A stretch of 64,000 nucleotides of DNA from Natronospirillum sp. GTDB lineage: Bacteria > Pseudomonadota > Gammaproteobacteria > Pseudomonadales > Natronospirillaceae. This document shows positions 18,854-26,433 of the stretch, one piece after another. The position numbers and the translations under genes were made by a program. The number at the start of each line of letters is the position of its first letter. The stretch's first letter is position 1. The stretch is from contig NZ_JAIUMC010000003.1 of NCBI RefSeq assembly GCF_022565775.1, positions 32,796-96,795 on the forward strand, read 5' to 3'. Under the pieces are notes generated by a model. It was not told the DNA's origin. It did not search any database and saw only the letters and a program-made list of their open reading frames with translations.

Positions 18854-18887
18854 TCATGGGTGCCGGTCACCGGATCGGCACCCATGA
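18854..18887 (+). promoter_or_regulatory. Perfect 12-bp hairpin covering a start codon
   Basis: TCATGGGTGCCG (18854-18865) and CGGCACCCATGA (18876-18887) are exact reverse complements, separated by 10 bases. The hairpin begins 8 bases after the gdhB stop and its 3' arm contains the whole ATG (18884-18886) of the DUF2835 gene. No T-run follows, so it does not look like a simple intrinsic terminator. It could block initiation, stabilise the gdhB mRNA end, or both. This is visible in sequence; its effect is inference. Confidence 0.75.
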
Positions 18888-19105
18888 AAGAATCCATTGT
18901 AGTCAGTTTCGAGATCACCCCGGAAGAACTCCAGCGCCTGTATGACGGTTCGGCACGCAGTGTCTATACCATTGCATCAGACGGGCGCAGTGTGTCTTTC
19001 CCGTTGCGTATACTGCAACCCTTCATTACCCGTGACGGCATTCGCGGCGCGTTTCGTATCTGGTACGAAGGCGGCCACTTCCAGTCGATCGAGCGCTTAC
19101 GATGA
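18884..19105 (+). CDS. DUF2835 family small protein
   Basis: A 73-residue protein: MKESIVVSFEITPEELQRLYDG, then SVSFPLRILQPFITRDGIRGAFRI and the ending FQSIERLR. This matches DUF2835 throughout, including the conserved LQPF.T.DGI.G.F motif. There is no signal peptide or membrane helix, and the family has no known function. The start ATG 18884 is chosen from family alignment, since the residues before it (in-frame GTG at 18860) are not family-like. No good ribosome site is visible because the region upstream is the 5' arm and loop of the hairpin. Expression therefore probably depends on ribosomes finishing gdhB, or on opening of the hairpin. Confidence 0.88.
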   Translation: MKESIVVSFEITPEELQRLYDGSARSVYTIASDGRSVSFPLRILQPFITRDGIRGAFRIWYEGGHFQSIERLR

Positions 19106-19113
19106 TCTTATCG

Positions 19114-19150
19114 TGCGCCAATAGAGTGCATTCTGCACTCTGATGGCACA
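19114..19150. promoter_or_regulatory. Two NtrC-like enhancer sites
   Basis: Site 1 (19114-19130) is TGCGCC-AATAG-AGTGCA, 10 of 12 arm positions of the NtrC consensus TGCACC-N5-GGTGCA. Site 2 (19134-19150) is TGCACT-CTGAT-GGCACA, 9 of 12. Their centres are 20 bases apart, two helical turns, and about 145-165 bases before the predicted transcript start, a usual enhancer position. The two inner halves also form an exact 17-bp dyad (19124-19140), which could be read as a separate operator. Confidence 0.6.
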
Positions 19151-19257
19151 TGAAAAGGCACCTCGGGCCGTCTGGGCACGACTTGGCAAGTCGCCCGCAT
19201 ATCCGTAGAACCTCCTGAAACCCCTCCATTGCGGTATTCCTTCGCAAAAACAGTGTC

Positions 19258-19274
19258 CTGGCACGGGCTGTGCA
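19258..19274 (+). promoter_or_regulatory. Sigma-54 (-24/-12) promoter of the nas operon
   Basis: The sequence C-TGGCACG-GGCT-GTGCA fits the consensus YTGGCACG-N4-TTGCW with one mismatch (G for the first T). The invariant GG (19260-19261) and GC (19272-19273) are exactly 10 bases apart. The expected start is near 19285. A sigma-54 promoter needs an enhancer-binding activator, and the NtrC-like sites upstream supply the likely one. Confidence 0.82.
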
Positions 19275-19308
19275 GTCAGCAGCCACAGCAAGTAACAACA
19301 AATTGATT

Positions 19309-19339
19309 GGAGTCGGGTGCCTGACGGGTACCCCTCTCC
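19309..19339 (+). promoter_or_regulatory. First leader hairpin of the nas operon (P1 position)
   Basis: GGAG-tc-GGGTGCC (19309-19321) pairs with GGTACCC-ct-CTCC (19327-19339), with one G-T pair and a symmetric 2x2 internal loop. The apical loop is five bases (TGACG). It occupies the position of P1 in tandem-hairpin ANTAR targets, directly before the second hairpin. However, the loop is not the expected hexaloop with A1 and G4, so its role in regulator binding is uncertain. Confidence 0.5.
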
Positions 19340-19340
19340 G

Positions 19341-19356
19341 CGAGCAAAGGCGCTCG
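19341..19356 (+). promoter_or_regulatory. ANTAR-protein target hairpin (antiterminator)
   Basis: CGAGC (19341-19345) pairs with GCTCG (19352-19356) around the six-base loop AAAGGC. The loop has A at position 1 and G at position 4, the two bases required by ANTAR RNA-binding proteins such as NasR and NasT. The 3' arm (19352-19356) is also part of the 5' arm of the terminator, so the two structures exclude each other. Binding by a nitrate-activated ANTAR protein would thus prevent termination. Confidence 0.75.
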
Positions 19357-19398
19357 ACGAGTCCATCAACAGATGCGACTGGTCGGGCGTTTTTTTTT
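19351..19398 (+). terminator. Strong leader terminator of the nas operon
   Basis: The arm 19351-19367 pairs with 19372-19389: 17 pairs including one G-T, one G-G mismatch (19359/19381) and one bulged C (19376), closed by the loop AACA. Nine T follow at once (19390-19398). This is a textbook intrinsic terminator, 21 bases before the first start codon of the operon, with no open reading frame between. Its place makes sense only as a conditional attenuator. Confidence 0.9.
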
Positions 19399-19419
19399 GG
19401 ATTCAACCGGGGGCAACTG

Positions 19420-20679
19420 ATGCAGCAGTGGATCATTGTGGGGCATGGTATGGCGGCGATGCGGCTGCTGCAGGATTTAATGCTGCTGGCACGATGGGAC
19501 GCGCAGATTACTGTTATCGGTGAAGAATCCTGGCAGGGCTACAACCGGATCGGGCTGTCTGATGTGCTGGCAGGGGTGCGCGAACTTGAGAGCCTTGCCA
19601 CGGTAGCCCCAGACTGGTTCGAGAAGCATGGCGTTTCCTGTGTTCACGACTGGGTATGCCGGATCGACCGCAAGGCCCGACACGTGATGTTGAAGAGCGG
19701 TGAACGTCTGCGTTATGACCGCCTGATACTGGCAACCGGTTCCAGCCCACGACTTCCGGATGTGCCGGGTATTGACCTGCCGGGTGTGCGCCCTTTCCGA
19801 ACCGTTGCAGATGTGGAGCAGTTGCTGTCAGTGCCGGCAGGTGCCAGAGCCCTGGTTCTGGGCGGTGGACTGCTGGGCCTCGAGGCGGCTACAGGTCTGG
19901 CCGGCCGGGGTGTCGACGTTACCGTCGTGCACCGTGATGACTGGTTGATGAACCGGCAACTGGATTCGTTTGCCGCTGGTTGGCTGGAAGAGGCGCTGCG
20001 TCAACAAGGCATTGCTGTTCGCACGGGTGAGGAGGTGGAGGCCATCAGTGCTCGCGAAAATGGTGGTCTGCACGCCGTTCTGAAATCCGGAGAGGCGCTT
20101 CAGGCCTCTGCGGTGGTTCCTGCCATCGGCATCATGCCGCGTATCGAACTGGCACGGGAATGCGGATTAAGCGTCGACCGCGGCATTCAGGTGGATGATC
20201 AACTGCGCACCTCGGATCCCTGTATCCATGCCTTGGGCGAGTGCGCCGAGCATCGGGGCGTTTCCTACGGTCTGGTGGCACCGCTCTACGAGCAGGCGCA
20301 CCAACTGGCCGCCCATCTTGGTGGACTGCCGGCGGCCTATCAGGGTTCAGCCGTGTCCACCCAATTGAAAGTCAGCGGGCTGCCGGTCTTTTCAGCCGGG
20401 GTCACCGAGGGAGAGACCGGAGATCACGTCATTGTCTGGCAGGATGAGTCACACCGTGAATATCGCAAACTGGTCATCCGCTCTGGGTGCCTGATAGGTG
20501 CAGTGCTGTTCGGCGATATCCGTGACGGCAGCTTTTATCACGATCTGATTGAGCGGGCAGCCGATATTACCTCAGTGCGCGAGTCACTGGTATTTGGCGC
20601 TGCTTTCTGTGGCGCCCAACCGTCGGACAGCCTGCAGAATACTGAGAAAGACACCGAGAACAACAGGGCTGCGGCCTGA
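19420..20679 (+). CDS. FAD/NAD(P)H oxidoreductase, NasC-like
   Basis: A 419-residue flavoprotein of the nitrite-reductase NAD(P)H-binding group (glutathione/rubredoxin reductase fold). An N-terminal dinucleotide fold has IVGHGMAAMRLL, FAD contacts are at LILATGSSPR (about 103-112), the NAD(P)H-binding GGGLLGLEAA is at about 147-156 and HALGE lies in the C-terminal FAD strand. There is no BFD or siroheme domain, so it is not a nitrite reductase by itself. As first gene of the operon it most likely passes electrons from NAD(P)H to NasA, the role of NasC in Klebsiella. ATG 19420 with GGGGGC upstream is preferred because earlier in-frame starts lie inside or before the terminator. Confidence 0.85.
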   Translation: MQQWIIVGHGMAAMRLLQDLMLLARWDAQITVIGEESWQGYNRIGLSDVLAGVRELESLATVAPDWFEKHGVSCVHDWVCRIDRKARHVMLKSGERLRYDRLILATGSSPRLPDVPGIDLPGVRPFRTVADVEQLLSVPAGARALVLGGGLLGLEAATGLAGRGVDVTVVHRDDWLMNRQLDSFAAGWLEEALRQQGIAVRTGEEVEAISARENGGLHAVLKSGEALQASAVVPAIGIMPRIELARECGLSVDRGIQVDDQLRTSDPCIHALGECAEHRGVSYGLVAPLYEQAHQLAAHLGGLPAAYQGSAVSTQLKVSGLPVFSAGVTEGETGDHVIVWQDESHREYRKLVIRSGCLIGAVLFGDIRDGSFYHDLIERAADITSVRESLVFGAAFCGAQPSDSLQNTEKDTENNRAAA

Positions 20680-20706
20680 AGGTAACCACCCGGGAGAGCG
20701 AGTGCA

Positions 20707-23244
20707 ATGAGCAAACAGACACTGATCGTTATTGGCAATGGCATGGTAGGCCACCATTTTCTCGAGCAGTTGGCCGATCATCCGGACCGGGACTGTTACG
20801 AGGTCATTGTGCTGGGTGAAGAGCGCCATGCCGCCTACGACCGGGTCCATTTGTCCGAGTATTTTCAAGGCTCCAATGCAGCCGATCTGGCGCTGGGAAC
20901 GACGGAGCAATACGCCGCCTGGGGGGTTGATCTGCGCCTCAATGCCCAGGCGGTCAGCCTGGACCGTGACCGGCAGACGCTGATGCTGGCGGACGGCACG
21001 GAGTTGCAGTGGGATCAACTGGTACTGGCGACCGGCTCCTATCCGTTTGTGCCGCCCATTCCCGGGAATGACCGGGAACACTGTCTGGTCTATCGCACAC
21101 TGGATGACCTGGATGCCATTCGGCAATCTGCGCAAGACGCCACGACCGGCGTAGTGGTGGGAGGAGGCCTGCTGGGGCTGGAAGCCGCCAATGCGCTGAA
21201 AGGTCTGGATCTGGATACTGCCGTGGTCGAATTTGCGCCTCGCCTGATGCCGATGCAGGTCGATGCCGAAGGGGGACTTCTGCTGCGCCAGAAAATCGAA
21301 GCTCTGGGCGTGCAGGTGCTGACCGATCGGGCTACCCAGCGTATCGAAGACGGGGAGGCCAGCCGTCACCGTATGGTGTTTCAGGACGACCGGGTTCTTG
21401 AAACCGATCTGATCGTGTTTTCTGCCGGCATTCGGCCGCGCGATGAACTGGCCAGGGAAGCCGGGCTCGAAGTGGGTGAGCGCGGTGGGGTAGTCATTGA
21501 CGACCAGTGCCGGACCAGTGACCCGTCCATCCTGGCCATTGGCGAAGTGGCTCTGTGGAAGAACAGCATTTTCGGCCTGGTTGGCCCAGGCTACCAGATG
21601 GCCAAGGCGGCTCTGGCCACGCTGACTGGCGACAATCTTGCTTTTGCAGGGGCCGACATGAGTACCAAGTTGAAATTGCTTGGTGTGGATGTCGGCAGTA
21701 TCGGCGACGCCCATGGCGACCAGAAACCGGGTGCAAAGTTATACCGTTATCTTGATGAGGTGTCGCAGCAATATCGCAAACTGGTGGTGTCGGCAGACGG
21801 GAGACGACTGCTGGGCGCCATGCTGGTCGGTGATAACAGCTACTACGACACTCTGATGCAGTACTACAGCAATGATCTCGACCTGCCGAGCAAGCCCGAG
21901 AGTCTGATCCTCCCAGCCAGTGAGGGTGGGTCACCAGCACTGGGTATCGATGCGCTGCCCGAAACCGCCACCATCTGCTCCTGCCACAATGTGAGCAAGG
22001 GCGATATCGTCCAGTGTATCCATGATGGCAAGGCCTCTCTTGGTGAGGTCAAGGACGCGACGCGCGCCGCCAGCGGCTGCGGTGGCTGTGCTGCCCAGTT
22101 GAAAGATGTCGTTGACCATGAAATGGCGGCTCTGGGGATGGAGGTCAGCAACGATATCTGTGAGCATTTTGCGTACTCCCGCCAGGAACTGGAGCACCTT
22201 GTCCGGGTCGAGGGGATCCGCGATTTCCATACGTTGCGCGAGCGCTATGGCAAGGGGCTGGGGTGTGATATCTGTAAGCCGGCAGTGGCCTCCATTCTGG
22301 CGTCCGTGTGGAATGACTATGTGCTGGAAGATCAGCATGTCGGCCTGCAGGACACCAATGACACCTTTCTGGCCAACATGCAGAAAGACGGTACCTTTTC
22401 CGTCGTACCTCGTGTTGCCGGTGGTGAAATCACCCCGGACCGGTTGATCGTGCTGGGCGAAGTGGCTCGCGATTTCAATCTCTACACCAAGATCACTGGC
22501 GGTCAGAGAATCGACTTGTTCGGCGCCAAACTGAACGAACTCCCGGTAATCTGGCAGCGTCTGGTGGATGCCGGCTTTGAAACCGGCCATGCCTATGGCA
22601 AATCGGTGCGCACGGTGAAAAGCTGCGTGGGCAGCACCTGGTGCCGCTATGGCGTGCAGGACAGTGTGCAGCTCGCGATCGATCTGGAAAACCGTTACAA
22701 GGGTGTGCGCGCCCCGCACAAGCTGAAGTTAGCCGTCAGTGGCTGTACGCGCGAATGCGCCGAGGCACAGAGCAAGGATGTGGGCGTGATCGCGACCGAG
22801 AACGGCTGGAATCTCTTTGTTGCCGGTAACGGTGGCATGCGCCCGCGGCATGCGGACCTTTTCGCAACTGATCTCGATACCCAGACGCTGATCCGCACCA
22901 TTGACCGGTTCCTCATGTTCTATATCCGCACTGCCGACCGGCTGCAGCGCACGGCGCGCTGGTTGGAAAACCTTGATGGTGGTCTGGAGTATGTCCAGGA
23001 CGTGATACTGAATGACGCCTTGGGCATCAATAAAGATCTTGATCAGCAAATGGCCCGCCTGATCGAACACTACCAGTGCGAGTGGAAGACGACGCTGGAG
23101 AGTCCGGAGCGACTGAAGCGCTTCCGGCAGTTGATCAATGATGACAGTGATGACCCCAATGTAGTGTTTGTCGAGGAACGCGGCCAGATTCGCCCCGCGA
23201 ATCAGCAGGAGCGGGCGAAGCTCATCCCGGCGTCCAACCTGTGA
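20707..23244 (+). CDS. nirB: Assimilatory nitrite reductase [NAD(P)H], large subunit
   Basis: An 845-residue siroheme enzyme that reduces nitrite to ammonium in the cytoplasm. It has an N-terminal FAD/NAD(P)H module (VIGNGMVGHHFLEQL, LVLATGSYPF, GGGLLGLEAANAL). BFD-type [2Fe-2S] cysteines follow: C424 and C426 in CSCHNVSKGDI, plus GCGGC. The C-terminal sulfite/nitrite reductase half carries C640, C646, C680 and C684 (CVGSTWC ... CTREC), the ligands for the [4Fe-4S]-siroheme centre. All are intact and the length is typical. It begins 27 bases after the NasC-like gene with GGGAGAGCGAG upstream. No cysG for siroheme synthesis is in the operon. Confidence 0.95.
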   Translation: MSKQTLIVIGNGMVGHHFLEQLADHPDRDCYEVIVLGEERHAAYDRVHLSEYFQGSNAADLALGTTEQYAAWGVDLRLNAQAVSLDRDRQTLMLADGTELQWDQLVLATGSYPFVPPIPGNDREHCLVYRTLDDLDAIRQSAQDATTGVVVGGGLLGLEAANALKGLDLDTAVVEFAPRLMPMQVDAEGGLLLRQKIEALGVQVLTDRATQRIEDGEASRHRMVFQDDRVLETDLIVFSAGIRPRDELAREAGLEVGERGGVVIDDQCRTSDPSILAIGEVALWKNSIFGLVGPGYQMAKAALATLTGDNLAFAGADMSTKLKLLGVDVGSIGDAHGDQKPGAKLYRYLDEVSQQYRKLVVSADGRRLLGAMLVGDNSYYDTLMQYYSNDLDLPSKPESLILPASEGGSPALGIDALPETATICSCHNVSKGDIVQCIHDGKASLGEVKDATRAASGCGGCAAQLKDVVDHEMAALGMEVSNDICEHFAYSRQELEHLVRVEGIRDFHTLRERYGKGLGCDICKPAVASILASVWNDYVLEDQHVGLQDTNDTFLANMQKDGTFSVVPRVAGGEITPDRLIVLGEVARDFNLYTKITGGQRIDLFGAKLNELPVIWQRLVDAGFETGHAYGKSVRTVKSCVGSTWCRYGVQDSVQLAIDLENRYKGVRAPHKLKLAVSGCTRECAEAQSKDVGVIATENGWNLFVAGNGGMRPRHADLFATDLDTQTLIRTIDRFLMFYIRTADRLQRTARWLENLDGGLEYVQDVILNDALGINKDLDQQMARLIEHYQCEWKTTLESPERLKRFRQLINDDSDDPNVVFVEERGQIRPANQQERAKLIPASNL

Positions 23245-23270
23245 GCCACAGGCCGAGCAAAGGAGACAAG

Positions 23271-23693
23271 ATGATGACAGAAACTATTTCGAAGGCTCAG
23301 CAGAACCGCGCAGATCAGTTCGCTGCACACGAAGAGTGGGTGACCATCGGTCGCCGGTCTGACCTGATACCGGGCAGTGGTGTGGGAGCGCTGGCAGGAG
23401 AACTGCAGATTGCCTTGTTCTGGCTGCCCGAGTTGTACGACACCCTGTATGCCGTCACCAATTATTGCCCCTTCTCCGGTGTTCATCTGATTGCCAGGGG
23501 CATTGTCGGAGATGTCGGGGGCGAACCAGTGGTGGCATCGCCACTCTACAAGCAGCATTTTTCGCTGCTGGATGGTCGCTGTCTGGAAGACCCGGAGCAG
23601 AAACTGCAGGTCTTTCAGGCCCGCTTTTACCGCGATGAGATTCAGGTTCTGCAGCGCAGAGCCTCAGGAAAAAAGGCCCGGGCTGCGGCATGA
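23271..23693 (+). CDS. nirD: Nitrite reductase small subunit
   Basis: A 140-residue Rieske-fold protein, the partner of NirB. The pattern LYAVTNYCPFSGVHLIARGIVGD followed by VASPLYKQHFSLLDGRCLED is that of NirD. As usual for the family, the CxH...CxxH iron-sulfur ligands of true Rieske proteins are absent, so it is structural rather than redox-active. AGGAG lies 5 bases before ATG 23271; ATG 23274 would also fit. Its last four bases overlap the nasA start (ATGA). Confidence 0.92.
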   Translation: MMTETISKAQQNRADQFAAHEEWVTIGRRSDLIPGSGVGALAGELQIALFWLPELYDTLYAVTNYCPFSGVHLIARGIVGDVGGEPVVASPLYKQHFSLLDGRCLEDPEQKLQVFQARFYRDEIQVLQRRASGKKARAAA

Positions 23694-26338
23694 AGCGGGT
23701 GTGTGAAACCACCTGCCCCTATTGCGGCGTGGGCTGCGGCGTGCAGGCTACCGTGCAGGATGATCGGGTACTTGCAGTGTCCGGTGATGAAAGGCATCCG
23801 GCCAATAGGGGACGACTGTGCGTGAAGGGATCCGCCCTGCACGAAACCCTAAGCCACGAGGCGCGTCTTCTCCATCCGGAGATTCAGGGCCAGCGCGCTG
23901 ACTGGGACGCCGCCATCGCTGCTGTAGCCGAGGGGCTAAAGGAAACCATCCGTCTCTATGGCCCTGACAGTGTGGCGTTTTATGTCTCCGGTCAGTTACT
24001 GACCGAAGACTACTATGTGGCCAACAAGCTCATGAAGGGGTTTATCGGCAGCGGTAATATCGATACCAACTCTCGTCTGTGCATGTCTTCCGCTGTCGCA
24101 GGCTACAAGAGGGCCTTTGGCAGCGATACGGTGCCCGGCAGCTACGAGGATATCGATTCGGCAGATCTGATGGTGCTGATTGGCTCCAATGCAGCCTGGA
24201 CGCATCCTGTGCTGTTTCAGCGCATGCAGGCGGCCCGCCAGAAAGGCGAGAACCGCAGAATGGTGGTGATCGATCCACGCCGCACTGCGACCGCCGGCAG
24301 TGCAGACCTGCACCTGCCCCTGCGTCCGGGCACGGATGCACTGCTGTTCAATGGCCTTCTGGTATGGCTGGCCGATCATGGCGGGCTGGACACTGGTTAT
24401 GTCGAAGCTCATACCGAGGGGCTGGGTGCTGCGCTGGCCACTGCCCGCCGTGCCGCAGGATCACTGGAGGAGTTAGCGGATGAGTGTGGCCTTGCGGTGT
24501 CTGACGTGCATACGTTTTATCAGTGGTTTGCCCGAACACCGCGCACGGTCAGCTTCTATTCAATGGGCATCAATCAGTCCACCAGTGGCGTCGACAAGTC
24601 GAACGCCATTATCAATGTGCACCTGGCAACCGGCCGCGTGGGTCAGCCCGGTGCATCACCGTTTTCCATTACCGGCCAGCCCAATGCGATGGGCGGCCGT
24701 GAAGTCGGCGGGTTGTCCAATCAACTGGCTGCCCATATGGATTGGGATGACCCCGAGGCTATTGATCGGGTAGCCCGTTTCTGGAACGCGGCCAATATGG
24801 CACAGGAGCCGGGTGCCATGGCTACGGAACTGTTTGAACGGGTTCACAGTGGCGCAATTCGGGCGGTCTGGATCATGGCCACCAATCCGGTGGTCAGCAT
24901 GCCCGAGGCTGCCCGGGTGCGCGAAGCCTTGGCCCAATGCGATCTGGTGGTGGTGTCGGACTGCATGGCGCACACCGATACCATGGACCTGGCTCATATC
25001 CGGCTGCCTGCCACCGGATGGAGCGAGAAAGACGGCACTGTCACCAACAGCGAGCGACGCATCTCCCGGCAGAGAGCCCTGGTCAAGCCGGCCGGTGAGG
25101 CACGCCATGACTGGTGGATCATCTCGCGGGTGGCTCAGGCCATGGGCTTCGATGAGGCCTTCGGTTACCAGGCGCCGGTCGATATCTTTCGTGAACATGC
25201 GCAGCTGACTGCCTATGAAAACAACGGAACCCGTGATCTGGATCTGGCGGTCTGGGCCGATATCACAGCGGCTGAGTATCAGGCACTGACGCCACTGCAA
25301 TGGCCTGTCAATGATCAGTGGCCTATGGGACGCACCCGGTGGTTTCAGGATGGTCGATTCAATACCCCCTCTCGCCGGGGCCGTCTGTTTCCTGTGCAGC
25401 CCAGACCACCCCAGTCCGCACCAGACTCCGTGCAGCGGTATCGCTTCAATACCGGACGTTTGCGCGATCAATGGCATACCATGACGCGCACCGGTCTGGC
25501 AGCCAGACTGACCAGCCATGTTTCAGAGCCGCGCCTGGCCATGCACCCGGAGGATGCTGGCCGGGAAGGGCTGCAAGACAGAGACTGGGTCTGTCTGCGC
25601 AGTGCCGGGCAGGCAGCGCGGGTGCGCATCGAGATTACAAAGGACCAGCGCCGGGGTGACGTCTTTCTGCCTATCCATTGGACCCGGCAATACGCCAGTC
25701 AGGCGGTTGCCAGCAGCCTGGTGCCAACGCGGATTGATCCGATATCCGGGCAGCCGGAACTCAAGCATGCGGTGATTCAACTGGAACCCTGGCAGCCTGA
25801 AGTGCAGGGGTATTGCTGGTTGCCGGAGCCCTTGCAGGGTCCTCCATGGGCGGCTTGGTTCAGGCGTGACCTGGAGGGTGGCACCCTGTATCAGTGGGCG
25901 GGTAATCGGTTTTCAGCGCGACAATGGCTGGAGGCACGCTCGCCGGAGGCCGATTTTCAGATTTACAGCGACGCGGGGAGCGGTGCCGAGCGGGTAGCGG
26001 CTTTTGTTCAAGGGCAGCTGAAAGCCGTCATCTGGCTGGGGCAGGCATTGCCGGATATCGCTCCGGAATGGATCGCGGAGCAGTTTAGCTCAGAGACTAT
26101 TGATGCGGCAACGCGGCGGGATCTTCTCGCAGGCCGCAGCAGTGGTGTGCCGGATGTCGGACCCATGATCTGTAGTTGTCATCAGATCGGGCGTTTCCAG
26201 ATCGAGCACGCCATCCTGGCAGAGGGCTGTTGCTCCGTCGAAGCGCTGGGTCGCGAACTGCGTTGTGGTACTCAGTGTGGCAGCTGTATACCTGATTTAC
26301 GCGACCTGTTGCAGGCCAACGCTGAGGGTGAAGCGTAA
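23690..26338 (+). CDS. nasA: Assimilatory nitrate reductase catalytic subunit
   Basis: An 882-residue molybdenum (bis-MGD) enzyme that reduces nitrate to nitrite in the cytoplasm. N-terminal [4Fe-4S] ligands are C9, C12, C16 and C44 (CPYCGVGC ... LCVKG). Core motifs include NTNSRLCMSSAV with the expected Mo-ligand cysteine, the SNAAWTHPV region and ITGQPNAMGGREVGG. A C-terminal BFD-like [2Fe-2S] domain has C828, C830, C859, C863 and nearby cysteines (MICSCHQ ... CGTQCGSC). This extra cluster is found in NasA types that take electrons from an NAD(P)H flavoprotein, here probably the first gene of the operon. There is no signal peptide, consistent with assimilation. Confidence 0.95.
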   Translation: MKRVCETTCPYCGVGCGVQATVQDDRVLAVSGDERHPANRGRLCVKGSALHETLSHEARLLHPEIQGQRADWDAAIAAVAEGLKETIRLYGPDSVAFYVSGQLLTEDYYVANKLMKGFIGSGNIDTNSRLCMSSAVAGYKRAFGSDTVPGSYEDIDSADLMVLIGSNAAWTHPVLFQRMQAARQKGENRRMVVIDPRRTATAGSADLHLPLRPGTDALLFNGLLVWLADHGGLDTGYVEAHTEGLGAALATARRAAGSLEELADECGLAVSDVHTFYQWFARTPRTVSFYSMGINQSTSGVDKSNAIINVHLATGRVGQPGASPFSITGQPNAMGGREVGGLSNQLAAHMDWDDPEAIDRVARFWNAANMAQEPGAMATELFERVHSGAIRAVWIMATNPVVSMPEAARVREALAQCDLVVVSDCMAHTDTMDLAHIRLPATGWSEKDGTVTNSERRISRQRALVKPAGEARHDWWIISRVAQAMGFDEAFGYQAPVDIFREHAQLTAYENNGTRDLDLAVWADITAAEYQALTPLQWPVNDQWPMGRTRWFQDGRFNTPSRRGRLFPVQPRPPQSAPDSVQRYRFNTGRLRDQWHTMTRTGLAARLTSHVSEPRLAMHPEDAGREGLQDRDWVCLRSAGQAARVRIEITKDQRRGDVFLPIHWTRQYASQAVASSLVPTRIDPISGQPELKHAVIQLEPWQPEVQGYCWLPEPLQGPPWAAWFRRDLEGGTLYQWAGNRFSARQWLEARSPEADFQIYSDAGSGAERVAAFVQGQLKAVIWLGQALPDIAPEWIAEQFSSETIDAATRRDLLAGRSSGVPDVGPMICSCHQIGRFQIEHAILAEGCCSVEALGRELRCGTQCGSCIPDLRDLLQANAEGEA

Positions 26339-26376
26339 CTGGTGCAAAGGAATAGGGCAGTTCCCGGTCACAGGCC

Positions 26377-26405
26377 ATGACGGAGTCGGCTGCAGGCACT
26401 ATAAT
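26377..26405 (+). promoter_or_regulatory. Sigma-70 promoter of pyrD
   Basis: ATGACG (26377-26382, 4/6 of TTGACA) and a perfect TATAAT (26400-26405) with a 17-base spacer. The expected start is near 26412, giving a leader of about 22 bases before the pyrD ATG. It separates pyrD from the conditional nas transcript. Confidence 0.7.
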
Positions 26406-26433
26406 GCCCGCACTGAGAAAGGAATTGATGATA

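Larger units (their letters stand above)
19106..19419 (+). promoter_or_regulatory. Control region and leader of the nas operon
   Basis: These 314 bases hold no gene. From left to right they contain two NtrC-like dyads (19114-19150), a sigma-54 promoter (19258-19274), a predicted transcript start near 19285, a first hairpin (19309-19339), an ANTAR-type hairpin (19341-19356), an overlapping intrinsic terminator (19351-19398) and the ribosome site GGGGGC before ATG 19420. The reading frame is open through part of this region, but the leader elements show that translation starts at 19420. Confidence 0.85.

Noticed and set aside
19124..19140. A single perfect 17-bp dyad (GAGTGCA-TTC-TGCACTC) as terminator of the DUF2835 gene
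   Set aside because: No T-run follows, and it is explained equally well as the inner halves of two adjacent NtrC-like sites. A separate operator cannot be excluded.
19150..19200. Other GG-N10-GC matches as alternative sigma-54 promoters
   Set aside because: The match at about 19169-19185 keeps only the GG and GC bases. The 19258-19274 site matches nearly the whole consensus and lies at the right distance from the leader structures.
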